Below are positions 14,805 through 22,397 of a stretch of 26,566 bases of DNA, piece by piece; the first letter of the stretch is position 1, and each line of letters opens with the position of its first letter. The position numbers were made by a program, and so were the translations under genes. Under the pieces are notes generated by a model that did not search any database, was not told where the DNA came from, and was given only the letters and a program-made list of their open reading frames with translations. Source of the stretch: Catenibacterium sp. co_0103 (lineage in GTDB: Bacteria; Bacillota_I; Bacilli_A; Erysipelotrichales; Coprobacillaceae); contig NZ_RCYB01000031.1 in the NCBI RefSeq assembly GCF_004168205.1, forward strand, positions 1 to 26,566, read 5' to 3'.

Positions 14805-15012
14805 TCATAAAGGAAATACACTTATTGAGTCACTTTTTGCATTGTCTATTTATTTGATGATTGTGGTTTATTTTGTTGGATCTTTAACTGTACTAAATAA
14901 GGCGCAACTGAGATTCAGACGTGCTCAAGAAAATAGTAATAAGCAGGAATTACGCATTGCAGAGGAAGGAGATGATCTCCAATCAAAACTCAAAGAGGCT
15001 TTACGCTCGTAG
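14794..15012 (+). CDS. comGE: Competence minor pseudopilin ComGE
   Basis: 72 aa from ATG 14794 (GTG codons at 14782 and 14785 are in frame but would lengthen the leader). Prepilin-type N-terminus M-L-L-N-H-K-G cut before N-T-L-I-E-S-L, hydrophobic helix about 12-32, then a short charged helical tail. Such a short protein with a weakly conserved tail is normal for ComGE. Its coding sequence overlaps the 5' part of comGF in another frame. Confidence 0.8.
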   Translation: MLLNHKGNTLIESLFALSIYLMIVVYFVGSLTVLNKAQLRFRRAQENSNKQELRIAEEGDDLQSKLKEALRS

Positions 15013-15401
15013 AAATGTTGTTGTCTTTAAGTATTTGTTTAATGATTGTTTTGAATGTACCTTCTATCATACGTGTCTTAAAGGTCCCTGTAGTGAGTTA
15101 TAATCAGGATATTGCGGTAGGCGCTAAACAGCTTGCTGATTATCTTCTTGTTTCTAAGATTAAGACATATAGTGAAGATATTGGATATTATGATGAGAAA
15201 GGTGAAGAGAATACCATTATTTTTGATAAGAGAAGACTTGTTAAAACACCAGGGTATGAAATATTAATAACTGATATCGACGATGTCATTTTCTTTGAAA
15301 AAGATGCATATATGTATATGACTATTACGAGAGGACAACAGAAATATACATATATGATCTGTGACTTATATAGAAAGCAGGAAGATTATGTCGAGGAATA
15401 G
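14982..15401 (+). CDS. comGF: Competence minor pseudopilin ComGF (start anomalous)
   Basis: The comGF frame carries a full prepilin signal, K-T-Q-R-G cut before F-T-L-V-E-M-L-L-S-L-S, encoded from 14985. Yet the only ATG in this frame is at 15015, which is the Met of V-E-M inside the signal. An in-frame TGA at 14973-14975 blocks extension, and between it and the signal there is no ATG, GTG or TTG. The codon just where a start is expected is ATC (14982), 10 nt after SD AAGGAG (14966-14971); starting there gives 139 aa and a 6-residue leader like its siblings. Alternatives: an ATG at 14972 in another frame plus a 1-nt frameshift, or a leaderless start at 15015 (128 aa). The body, with G-Y-E-I-L-I-T-D-I-D-D-V-I-F, is ComGF-like. 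Confidence 0.75.
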   Translation: MKTQRGFTLVEMLLSLSICLMIVLNVPSIIRVLKVPVVSYNQDIAVGAKQLADYLLVSKIKTYSEDIGYYDEKGEENTIIFDKRRLVKTPGYEILITDIDDVIFFEKDAYMYMTITRGQQKYTYMICDLYRKQEDYVEE

Positions 15402-15756
15402 AGGAAGCGTATTACAAGTAGTCTTAGTGATCTTCCTGATATTATTTACAAGTATATTTAGCTATTGTACGCTTGTATCAAGACAATATGAATTGTCACG
15501 CTTTCAGAGAATGATGAATGAACAAAGACGTATAGAAATACTGTTAAGAAGACATTGGCGTTCTACAATTGATCAAGACATTCTACTTAGTGATACCTAT
15601 GAAATAGAAGAGAGTATTATTAGTTATACTGTAGATGATGATGGAAGGGATTATCTTATTGATTGTGATATTACTACAAAGTCTTATCACTATACAATGC
15701 AGGTTAAAATTGATATGGAAACTTTAGATATGCATGAGTGCATATATGGGCATTAA
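15388..15756 (+). CDS. comGG: Competence pseudopilus protein ComGG
   Basis: 122 aa from ATG 15388 (SD CAGGAAG upstream; a GTG at 15361 in the same frame gives an unlikely N-terminus). N-terminal M-S-R-N-R-G followed by a hydrophobic helix (about 7-30) and an acidic, beta-rich domain. There is no prepilin +5 Glu, as in B. subtilis ComGG. Assignment rests on position as the seventh gene, size and topology. It overlaps comGF by 14 nt. No clear terminator follows; efp has its own promoter. Confidence 0.75.
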   Translation: MSRNRGSVLQVVLVIFLILFTSIFSYCTLVSRQYELSRFQRMMNEQRRIEILLRRHWRSTIDQDILLSDTYEIEESIISYTVDDDGRDYLIDCDITTKSYHYTMQVKIDMETLDMHECIYGH

Positions 15757-15763
15757 TGGATAC

Positions 15764-15793
15764 TTTACTTTATACTATTATATATGATATAAT
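15764..15793 (+). promoter_or_regulatory. Extended -10 promoter of efp
   Basis: TTTACT (15764-15769), 18-bp spacer, TATAAT (15788-15793) preceded by TGA, an extended -10. It lies between the comGG stop and the efp start. Confidence 0.75.
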
Positions 15794-15824
15794 GGTGTAC
15801 GATTAGAAAGGATGATATAAAGTT

Positions 15825-16382
15825 ATGATTAATGCAACTGATTTAAGACCAGGAGTAACATTTGAATATGATGGCAATCTTTATGTATGTTTAGATTATA
15901 GCCACAACAAGACAGCACGTGCTGCTGCAAACATTCGTGTTAAGATGAAGAACATGAGAACAGGAACTACTACTGAAATGACTTTTGGTAGTAACGCAAA
16001 GGTAAAGAAGGCTCAGGTAGAAAAGAGCAAAATGCAGTATTTATATGACAATGCTGGTATGTTAGTATTCATGGATAATGAAACATACGACCAGGTTGAA
16101 ATTCCTGCAGATCGCTTAGAATGGGAAATCAACTTCATGAAACCTTCTGATAATGTAGAAGTAACAAGCTATGAAGGTGAAATTTTAGGTGTCGCATTAC
16201 CAGTCAATGTACCATTCAAGATTATTGAAACTGAAGCAGCAGTTAAAGGTGATACTGCAACAGGTGCAACTAAGTATGCAACCATTGAAACAGGTTACCA
16301 GATCAAAGTACCTTTATTTATTGAAGAAGGCGAAGTTGTTGTTGTAAATACAGTTGAAGGTAAATATTCAGGAAGAGCTTAA
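15825..16382 (+). CDS. efp: Translation elongation factor P
   Basis: Binds between the P and E sites and relieves stalling at polyproline. 185 aa with the three expected domains: KOW-like N-domain (1-63), middle OB and C-terminal OB (V-P-L-F-I-E-E-G-E … Y-S-G-R-A). The tip loop that reaches the peptidyl-transferase centre reads H-N-K-T-A-R-A-A-A, where B. subtilis has H-V-K-P-G-K-G-A-A; the residue at the modified position (Lys32 in B. subtilis) is Arg32. The gene has its own promoter and terminator and sits directly after the comG operon, as it does near comG in Bacillus. Confidence 0.95.
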   Translation: MINATDLRPGVTFEYDGNLYVCLDYSHNKTARAAANIRVKMKNMRTGTTTEMTFGSNAKVKKAQVEKSKMQYLYDNAGMLVFMDNETYDQVEIPADRLEWEINFMKPSDNVEVTSYEGEILGVALPVNVPFKIIETEAAVKGDTATGATKYATIETGYQIKVPLFIEEGEVVVVNTVEGKYSGRA

Positions 16383-16396
16383 ACTCTTCCTTTTTT
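16371..16396 (+). terminator. Intrinsic terminator after efp
   Basis: GGAAGAG/CTCTTCC (16371-16377/16384-16390), a 6-nt loop and T6 (16391-16396), overlapping the efp stop. Confidence 0.85.
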
Positions 16397-16419
16397 CATA
16401 GGAGATAATGTATCAATAC

Positions 16420-16448
16420 TTGTAATTATCCCTGTTTTCTTATAAAAT
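16420..16448 (+). promoter_or_regulatory. Likely promoter of the Asp23 gene
   Basis: TTGTAA (16420-16425), 17-bp spacer, TAAAAT (16443-16448). A/T-rich surroundings make the exact hexamers uncertain, but the gene lies between two terminators and needs a promoter here. Confidence 0.55.
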
Positions 16449-16476
16449 ATAAGGTAAAGAAAGAAGAGGTAATAGT

Positions 16477-16821
16477 ATGGCACGTAATGAATATTATACA
16501 TATAAGGATAGCCCAATTAATGGCGATATCATGATGAGTGTTCAAGTTTTTGATATTATCACTAAGCAGGTAGCTGCTGAAGATAAGGATATTAAGCTTG
16601 ATACATCAAAAGGTTTTTCTGTAACAGGTACTAAGAATCTTGTGAACTGTACAATTAAAGATAATGAAGTTTATATTACAGTTCATGTTCGTATTAAATA
16701 TGGTACAAACATTACAGCCAAGACAAAAGAATTACAGAAGAAAATTGCTTCTGGAATTAAAGAAATGGCTGCTGTAACAGTAAAGAGTGTTGATGTTGTA
16801 GTAGAAGCTATTGATTTCTAA
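16477..16821 (+). CDS. Asp23/Gls24 family envelope stress protein
   Basis: 114-aa Asp23/Gls24 (YqhY-type) protein. Family members are abundant cytoplasmic proteins, sometimes membrane-associated, linked to envelope or alkaline stress and, for YqhY, to control of fatty-acid synthesis next to accBC. Seen: alternating beta-strand pattern with V-x-I-T-V-H-V-R-I-K-Y-G (residues about 65-76) and the amphipathic helix K-T-K-E-L-Q-K-K-I-A. Position before nusB matches B. subtilis yqhY, but accBC are absent here. Monocistronic between its own promoter and terminator. Confidence 0.85.
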   Translation: MARNEYYTYKDSPINGDIMMSVQVFDIITKQVAAEDKDIKLDTSKGFSVTGTKNLVNCTIKDNEVYITVHVRIKYGTNITAKTKELQKKIASGIKEMAAVTVKSVDVVVEAIDF

Positions 16822-16851
16822 AAGCAAGTCTAACTTGCTTTTATTTTTTTT
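16820..16851 (+). terminator. Intrinsic terminator after the Asp23 gene
   Basis: AAAAGCAAGT/ACTTGCTTTT (16820-16829/16833-16842) with a 3-nt loop, then a T-rich tract to 16851. Confidence 0.88.
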
Positions 16852-16875
16852 GAAGAAGCAAAAAGAGGTAAAATC

Positions 16876-16904
16876 TTTTATAAAAAGTGTTGATGTGTTA
16901 AAAT
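16876..16904 (+). promoter_or_regulatory. Extended -10 promoter of the nusB operon
   Basis: TTTTAT (16876-16881), 17-bp spacer, TAAAAT (16899-16904) preceded by TGT. It probably drives the whole nusB-recN cluster, since no other promoter is evident in the overlapping genes that follow. Confidence 0.6.
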
Positions 16905-16931
16905 GAATGAGTATTATGGAGGTCCTTTAAA

Positions 16932-17336
16932 ATGGAAAAAACAATTAGACAAATCGCTAGAGAAAAAGCAGTTATTGCAGTATATCAATGGTTAACAGTT
17001 GATGCATCTAAAGAAGAACTTAAGGAATATGTTCATGCTGATGAAGCATTGCTTGAAGGTAGATCAGCAGAACAATTCTGTTATTGGTTGATTGAAACAG
17101 TTATGGAAAATAAGAGTTCTTATGAAACTTTATTGAATACTAAATTAAAGAAAGGCTGGTCTTTTGATCGTTTAAATAAGATGGAACAGGCCATTCTTCT
17201 TGTTGCAACATGTGAATTATTAGAATCAGAATTAGATAAGAGTATTGTAATTAATGAAGCAGTTATTAATGCAAAACAGTATTGTGATGAAGATTCTTAT
17301 AAATTCATTAATGGTGTTTTAACTGCAATCGAATAA
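16932..17336 (+). CDS. nusB: Transcription antitermination protein NusB
   Basis: All-helical RNA-binding factor that, with NusE (S10), binds boxA and promotes rRNA operon antitermination. 134 aa. Seen: N-terminal R-x-x-A-R-E-K-A-V-I-A-V-Y-Q-W, W-S-F-D-R-L-N-K-M-E-Q-A-I-L-L-V-A in the middle, and the C-terminal V-I-N-E-A-V-I-N-A-K-Q-Y … F-I-N-G-V-L signature. SD GGAGG at 16918-16922. Its stop overlaps the xseA start (TAATG), indicating coupled translation. Confidence 0.93.
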   Translation: MEKTIRQIAREKAVIAVYQWLTVDASKEELKEYVHADEALLEGRSAEQFCYWLIETVMENKSSYETLLNTKLKKGWSFDRLNKMEQAILLVATCELLESELDKSIVINEAVINAKQYCDEDSYKFINGVLTAIE

Positions 17337-18658
17337 TGGAAAGACAATATGTAAGCGTACATGCTTTAAATCGTTATATTAAAGCTGTACTGGATAATGA
17401 TATGCAGCTTCAGACTGTATATATTCGTGGCGAGATATCTAATTATCGTCCACATCCATCAGGTCATATGTATTTTACTTTAAAGGATGATCAGACAGAA
17501 TCATCCATTAGTGCAATAATGTTTGCATCACAGGCACGTTATTTAAAGTTTAGACTAAGAGATGGTATGAAGGTATTTATCACAGCACAGGTTTCTGTAT
17601 TTGAAAGAGCAGGAAGATATCAGCTTTATGTAAGAAGTATGCAGGAAGATGGTTTAGGTAATCTTTACCTTCGCTTCAATGAGTTAAAGCAGACCTTAGA
17701 AAGAGAAGGTCTCTTTAATACTATGCATAAAAAGGCTATACCTGTTATGCCTGAACGTTTAGCTATTCTTTCAGCTAAACAAGGGGCTGCCTTGCAGGAT
17801 GTGTTACGTACACTTCATCAGCGTTATCCATTAGTTAGACGAGATATCTATCCTGTACCAGTGCAGGGCAGAGATGCTTATAAGTATATTGTAGAGACAT
17901 TAAGTCAGATTGATCAATTGGGCTATTCTACTATTCTTCTTGTAAGAGGTGGAGGTTCTATTGAAGATCTATGGAATTTTAATGAAGAAGCACTTGCACG
18001 TTGTATCTATGGTTTAAAAACACCTATTATTACAGGTGTAGGACATGAGACAGATTTTACATTAGTGGATTATGTCAGTGATTTACGTGCACCTACGCCT
18101 ACTGCAGCTGCAGTAGCTGCAGTACCTTCTCAAAAGGAACTTTTAAGTCATCTCGAAAATAAGATTATGCAATTATCGAATGTCATGAGAAAGACTATTT
18201 ATCTAGAAAAACAAAAGCTAGAAAAGTATACACATTCCTATGTTTTTACCGACCCTTCTAGAATATTCAAAATCAAATTCATGAAATTGGATAGCGTTCA
18301 TCTTAAACTGAATAATTATAAAATTAGAATTAAACAAAAATCACATTATGAAATGCATAAAAAAGTAATTCAACTCAATACATTGATTAAACAGAAACAA
18401 TTGATTGAGACAAAGAATATCAGTAATAAGCAGGAATTACTTAAAAATTGTTTTGAGAATTATTTGAAAAATAAAAAGACTTCTTTCTCTTATTGTATTG
18501 AGAAACTTGATTTATTAAGTCCTTTAAAAACATTACAAAGAGGTTATATCATTTCTAAAAAGAATGATTCTATCATTAAGAGTGTGAAAGATCTTCATAC
18601 AGATGATACAATTACACTTGTTTATGCAGACGGTGAAAAAGAAGTTATAGTGAAGTAG
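17336..18658 (+). CDS. xseA: Exodeoxyribonuclease VII large subunit
   Basis: Catalytic subunit of ExoVII, which degrades single-stranded DNA from both ends in repair. 440 aa: N-terminal OB fold (about 1-100, with R-G-E-I-S-N-Y-R and S-G-H-M-Y-F-T-L-K-D), catalytic core with S-A-K-Q-G-A-A-L-Q-D-V (about 145-156), R-G-G-G-S-I-E-D-L-W-N-F-N (about 204-216), G-V-G-H-E-T-D-F-T and D-L-R-A-P-T-P-T-A-A-A, then a long helical stalk that binds many XseB copies, and the C-terminal L-Q-R-G-Y segment. One-base overlap with nusB; xseB follows after 8 bp. Confidence 0.96.
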   Translation: MERQYVSVHALNRYIKAVLDNDMQLQTVYIRGEISNYRPHPSGHMYFTLKDDQTESSISAIMFASQARYLKFRLRDGMKVFITAQVSVFERAGRYQLYVRSMQEDGLGNLYLRFNELKQTLEREGLFNTMHKKAIPVMPERLAILSAKQGAALQDVLRTLHQRYPLVRRDIYPVPVQGRDAYKYIVETLSQIDQLGYSTILLVRGGGSIEDLWNFNEEALARCIYGLKTPIITGVGHETDFTLVDYVSDLRAPTPTAAAVAAVPSQKELLSHLENKIMQLSNVMRKTIYLEKQKLEKYTHSYVFTDPSRIFKIKFMKLDSVHLKLNNYKIRIKQKSHYEMHKKVIQLNTLIKQKQLIETKNISNKQELLKNCFENYLKNKKTSFSYCIEKLDLLSPLKTLQRGYIISKKNDSIIKSVKDLHTDDTITLVYADGEKEVIVK

Positions 18659-18666
18659 GTGATGAT

Positions 18667-18888
18667 ATGGCAGAAAAGACATATGAAGAAGCAATGGCAC
18701 GTTTAGATGAAATCATTGATTTATTAGAAAACAATGAAGCTTCCTTAGATGAGAGTTTAGATCTTTATAAAGAAGGCGTGTCACTCGCTGCATTTTGTGA
18801 TACAAAATTAAAAAATGTAGACCAGGAAGTAACTAAAATTTTTGAGGAACATCAGTTAAAAGATTATCTAGGTGATGATGATGAATAA
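18667..18888 (+). CDS. xseB: Exodeoxyribonuclease VII small subunit
   Basis: 73-aa helical partner of XseA. Contains the family pattern T-Y-E-E-A-M-A-R-L-D-E-I-I-D-L-L-E and S-L-D-E-S-L-D-L-Y-K-E-G. SD AGGTGATG lies before the start. Its end overlaps the start of the prenyltransferase gene in the run of GATGATGATG. Confidence 0.93.
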   Translation: MAEKTYEEAMARLDEIIDLLENNEASLDESLDLYKEGVSLAAFCDTKLKNVDQEVTKIFEEHQLKDYLGDDDE

Positions 18889-19729
18889 TATGATTGAAGA
18901 AGTGAATGGACGATTAAAAGAAATCTTATCTCAATATCGTCCAGGTTTAGTAAAAGAAGCAATGACTTATTCTGTGATGGCTGGCGGTAAAAGATTAAGA
19001 CCTCTTCTCTTTATTCAGACATTAAGAGCATATAATGTGGATTATCATAAATATATAGATATTGCATGTGCTATTGAAATGATACATACATATTCTTTGA
19101 TTCATGATGATCTTCCAGGGATGGATAATGATGATTTGAGACGTGGTAAACCAACATGTCATAAACAATTTGATGAAGCCACTGCAATTTTAGCAGGTGA
19201 TGCTTTATTGAATGAATCTATGAATGTGATTTTAAGAATGAATTTAGATGACGCACTTAAACTCAAGATATTAGGCTCTTTATATCAGGCATCTGGGATG
19301 GATGGAATGATTTATGGACAGCAGCAGGATATGTACTTTGAATCGCATAAGGCATCTCTTGGAGAATTGCAGGCTATTCATCGTGATAAGACAGGTGCAC
19401 TTATTTCTGTACCGATGAAGATTGCTGGACTTATTGCGAAAGAAGAAGACGCAAACGCTTTAGAAGATATTGGATTCAAGCTTGGTCTTGCATTCCAGAT
19501 TCAGGATGATATTCTAGATGTCACAAGTACAACTGAAACATTAGGTAAAAGAGTAGGTAGTGATATTATAAATCATAAGTCTACATATGTTTCATTACTT
19601 GGTTTAGAAGAGTCACAAAAGCGTGTAGAAGATTTATTTGAAGAATGTTTAGCTAATGTGTATGGTTTACAACTTAACCATGGATTGATGATTGAATTAT
19701 TCCAAATTATTATGAAAAGAGTGAATTAA
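18881..19729 (+). CDS. ispA: Polyprenyl (farnesyl/geranylgeranyl) diphosphate synthase
   Basis: Head-to-tail condensation of isopentenyl diphosphate with allylic diphosphates, normally to farnesyl diphosphate, precursor of undecaprenyl carriers. About 282 aa. First Asp-rich motif D-D-L-P-G-M-D-N-D, followed by L-R-R-G-K-P-T; second motif F-Q-I-Q-D-D-I-L-D. Four consecutive in-frame starts (GTG 18872, ATG 18875, 18878, 18881) precede an ATG at 18890; 18881 has the best spacing to AGGTGA (18870-18875). It directly abuts dxs, placing early and later isoprenoid steps in one operon. Product chain length is not certain from sequence. Confidence 0.92.
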   Translation: MNNMIEEVNGRLKEILSQYRPGLVKEAMTYSVMAGGKRLRPLLFIQTLRAYNVDYHKYIDIACAIEMIHTYSLIHDDLPGMDNDDLRRGKPTCHKQFDEATAILAGDALLNESMNVILRMNLDDALKLKILGSLYQASGMDGMIYGQQQDMYFESHKASLGELQAIHRDKTGALISVPMKIAGLIAKEEDANALEDIGFKLGLAFQIQDDILDVTSTTETLGKRVGSDIINHKSTYVSLLGLEESQKRVEDLFEECLANVYGLQLNHGLMIELFQIIMKRVN

Positions 19730-21601
19730 ATGGAAATTAAGAAGATTGAGAATCCTCGATTCTTGAAACAATTGAATATTACAGAATTAAATCAATTATC
19801 ACTGGACATAAGGAATTTTTTGATCGAAAATATTTCTCAGACTGGCGGTCATTTCTCTAGTAATCTTGGTATTGTGGAATTGACTGTTGCTCTTCATTAC
19901 GTATTTGATTCACCTAATGATAAATTTCTTTTTGACGTCGGACATCAGTCTTATGTTCATAAGATTTTGACTGGTAGAGCATCTCAGTTTTCTATGTTAA
20001 AAAAATATGGTGGATTATGTGGTTTCCAGAATCGTCAGGAAAGTATTTATGATCCTTGGGAAGCGGGTCATTCTTCTACAGCTATATCAGGGGCAACAGG
20101 TCTGGCTCTTGCCCGAGATCTTAAAAAAGAAAAATTTGAAGTAGTAAGCGTGATTGGTGATGCTGCTTTAATGAGTGGAGAATCTTTAGAAGCACTCAAT
20201 TTCCTTGGTGGTATAGATACAAAGGTTATTGTGATACTAAACGATAATAATATGTCTATTTCACGTAATGTAGGTGGATTATCTAATTTTTTATCTGATG
20301 TTAGAATGTCATATCAATATAACCAAGCTAAAAATAAGTATACTGAAATCCTTTCACAGTCTCCTATGGGACAGAAAATATTTGATGTGACTAAGAAGGT
20401 TAAGGATAAGGTAAAAAAGAAAATTTTGCTCGATACACCATTTTCACAATTTGATTTAGATTATATTGGTCCAGTTGATGGACATAATATGGCTGAATTG
20501 ATTCGTGCTCTAGAGACAGTAAAGAGTTTAGATCATAGTGTTGTACTCCATGTCCTTACTAAAAAAGGAAAGGGATATGAACCAGCAGAAAATGATCATT
20601 CAGGTGTTTATCATAGTGTTGCACCTTTTGACATATCTAATGGTGTGCAAAAAGTTGTTGATGATGAAAAACATTCTTGGAGTCAATCAGTAAGTGAACA
20701 TATTGAGTATTTGATGAGTAAGAATGATGATATATGTGTGATAACTCCTGCAATGATTACAGGAAGCCGTTTACAGAATATCTTTAAAAAGTATCCTGAA
20801 CGTTCATTTGATGTGGGTATTGCAGAAGAACATGCGATGACTCTTGCAGCAGGTCTTTCTCAAGGAGGAGAGTTTCCGTTCCTAAGTGTTTATTCTTCTT
20901 TCTTCCAGCGTGCTTATGATCAATTGAATCATGATATTGCGAGAATGAAACTTCCATGTCTTATTGGAATTGATCGTGCAGGACTTGTGGGTGGTGATGG
21001 TGCAACACATCATGGTGTCTTTGATATTGGTTTGATTGCGCCTATTCCAGGAGTAGTTATCATGGCTCCAAAAGATGAGGTAGAGGCGCAGAAACTTATC
21101 AATACAGCATATTATAATAAAGATAATCCGTATGTGATGCGTTATTCTAAAAATAAAGTCGTTAATACTCATCAACATACTGATGAGACTATCAAACTAG
21201 GTCAGTGGGAATTAATTAAAGAAGCAAATGATGCAATGATTAATGTCGTGACTTATGGTGATAATGTGAATGTTGTAGTAGAAATGGCAGAAGAAGATCA
21301 TCTACCTATTAATATTATTAATGCACGATTTATTAAGCCGTTAGATAGAGAAATGTTGAATAGAATAAGTGATAAACCAATTATTGTTTATGAAACAGAT
21401 CTTATCAATGGATCTTTAGGCAGTATCATGAGCTTATATTATGAAAAGAATCATATAGATGTTGATATGAGTTTTATAGGTATTGAAGATCACTATGTCA
21501 CTTTTGGAGATAATGAATCCTTATATAAACAGGAACATATTTCGTTGAATGATTTGAAAAATAAAATTGAGGAAATAAAACATGAAAAAAGAAAGAATTG
21601 A
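19730..21601 (+). CDS. dxs: 1-deoxy-D-xylulose-5-phosphate synthase
   Basis: TPP-dependent first enzyme of the MEP isoprenoid pathway; condenses pyruvate and glyceraldehyde-3-P. 623 aa. Seen: G-G-H-F-S-S-N-L-G (His41), G-H-Q-S-Y-V-H-K (His72), G-H-S-S-T-A-I-S (113-120), Mg/TPP motif G-D-A-A-L through N-D-N-N-M-S (143-175), and catalytic A-E-E-H (Glu367) in the pyrimidine-binding domain. The motif reads G-D-A-A where most Dxs have G-D-G-A, a conservative change. No base separates it from the ispA stop. Its 3' end overlaps tlyA by 20 nt. Confidence 0.96.
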   Translation: MEIKKIENPRFLKQLNITELNQLSLDIRNFLIENISQTGGHFSSNLGIVELTVALHYVFDSPNDKFLFDVGHQSYVHKILTGRASQFSMLKKYGGLCGFQNRQESIYDPWEAGHSSTAISGATGLALARDLKKEKFEVVSVIGDAALMSGESLEALNFLGGIDTKVIVILNDNNMSISRNVGGLSNFLSDVRMSYQYNQAKNKYTEILSQSPMGQKIFDVTKKVKDKVKKKILLDTPFSQFDLDYIGPVDGHNMAELIRALETVKSLDHSVVLHVLTKKGKGYEPAENDHSGVYHSVAPFDISNGVQKVVDDEKHSWSQSVSEHIEYLMSKNDDICVITPAMITGSRLQNIFKKYPERSFDVGIAEEHAMTLAAGLSQGGEFPFLSVYSSFFQRAYDQLNHDIARMKLPCLIGIDRAGLVGGDGATHHGVFDIGLIAPIPGVVIMAPKDEVEAQKLINTAYYNKDNPYVMRYSKNKVVNTHQHTDETIKLGQWELIKEANDAMINVVTYGDNVNVVVEMAEEDHLPINIINARFIKPLDREMLNRISDKPIIVYETDLINGSLGSIMSLYYEKNHIDVDMSFIGIEDHYVTFGDNESLYKQEHISLNDLKNKIEEIKHEKRKN

Positions 21602-22391
21602 TATTTTATGTGTCCAGCAGGGGTTGTTTGAGTCTAGAAATCAAGCTCAAAGAGCCATTATGGCGGGCATTGTAAGAGATGAAAATGATTATATTGATAA
21701 GCCAGGAACAAAGATTCCAGTTAATACAAAACTTTTTGTCAAGGGCGAAAAATTAAAATATGTATCACGAGGTGGTTTAAAACTTGAAAAAGCGATTGAA
21801 CTATACAATTTAGATCTTACAGATGTCATTATGATTGATATTGGTTCATCTACTGGAGGCTTTACTGATTGTGCGCTTCAGCATGGGGCAAAGAAGGTTT
21901 ATGCTGTAGATGTAGGAACCAATCAGCTTGTCTGGAAGCTTCGTAATGATGAACGTGTAGAAGTCATGGAACAATATAATTTCCGTTATGCTAAGCTTGA
22001 TGATTTTAAGTATGGCATGCCTACATTTGCTTCTATTGATGTTTCTTTTATTTCTTTAAGACATATGTTCAGTGCATTAAAGAATGTGATTGCGCCTGAT
22101 GGTGTAATCGTATCTTTAATCAAGCCTCAGTTTGAAGCAGGTAAAGACGATGTTGGAAAACATGGTATTGTAAAGGATTCAAAGGTTCATAAAAGAGTTA
22201 TTGAAGAAGTCATTGGCTATGCAAATGATAATGGTTTCTCTTTAAAAGGTTTAACATTCTCACCTATTACTGGTGGGGAAGGTAATATTGAATTCTTAGG
22301 TTATTTTGTAAATGATCATCAAGAGAATTCAGTTTATTGTATTGATGATGTTGTAAGTGAAGCACATAAACATTTTAATGAAAGTAGGTGA
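21582..22391 (+). CDS. tlyA: TlyA-family rRNA 2'-O-methyltransferase
   Basis: S4 domain (about 1-65) plus an FtsJ-like SAM methyltransferase domain. Mycobacterial TlyA methylates cytidines of 16S and 23S rRNA (needed for capreomycin sensitivity); Firmicutes homologues are called YqxC. 269 aa. Seen: R-G-G-L-K-L (64-69), SAM loop D-I-G-S-S-T-G-G-F-T-D (86-96), catalytic-type Asp153/Lys181 in I-D-V-S-F and K-P-Q-F-E, and late G-G-E-G-N-I-E-F. It overlaps dxs by 20 nt and recN follows after 6 bp; ArgR, which usually lies between tlyA and recN, is missing. Confidence 0.92.
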   Translation: MKKERIDILCVQQGLFESRNQAQRAIMAGIVRDENDYIDKPGTKIPVNTKLFVKGEKLKYVSRGGLKLEKAIELYNLDLTDVIMIDIGSSTGGFTDCALQHGAKKVYAVDVGTNQLVWKLRNDERVEVMEQYNFRYAKLDDFKYGMPTFASIDVSFISLRHMFSALKNVIAPDGVIVSLIKPQFEAGKDDVGKHGIVKDSKVHKRVIEEVIGYANDNGFSLKGLTFSPITGGEGNIEFLGYFVNDHQENSVYCIDDVVSEAHKHFNESR

Positions 22392-22397
22392 TTTTAA

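Noticed and set aside
14921..15103. 60-aa + strand ORF between comGE and comGF
   Set aside because: Its protein is Cys-rich and unlike any pseudopilin after residue 26, and it overlaps two real genes. It only matters because its internal ATG (14972) could be the pre-frameshift start of comGF.
20882..21178. Minus-strand ORF inside dxs
   Set aside because: Opposite the conserved pyrimidine-binding domain of dxs; no start signals.
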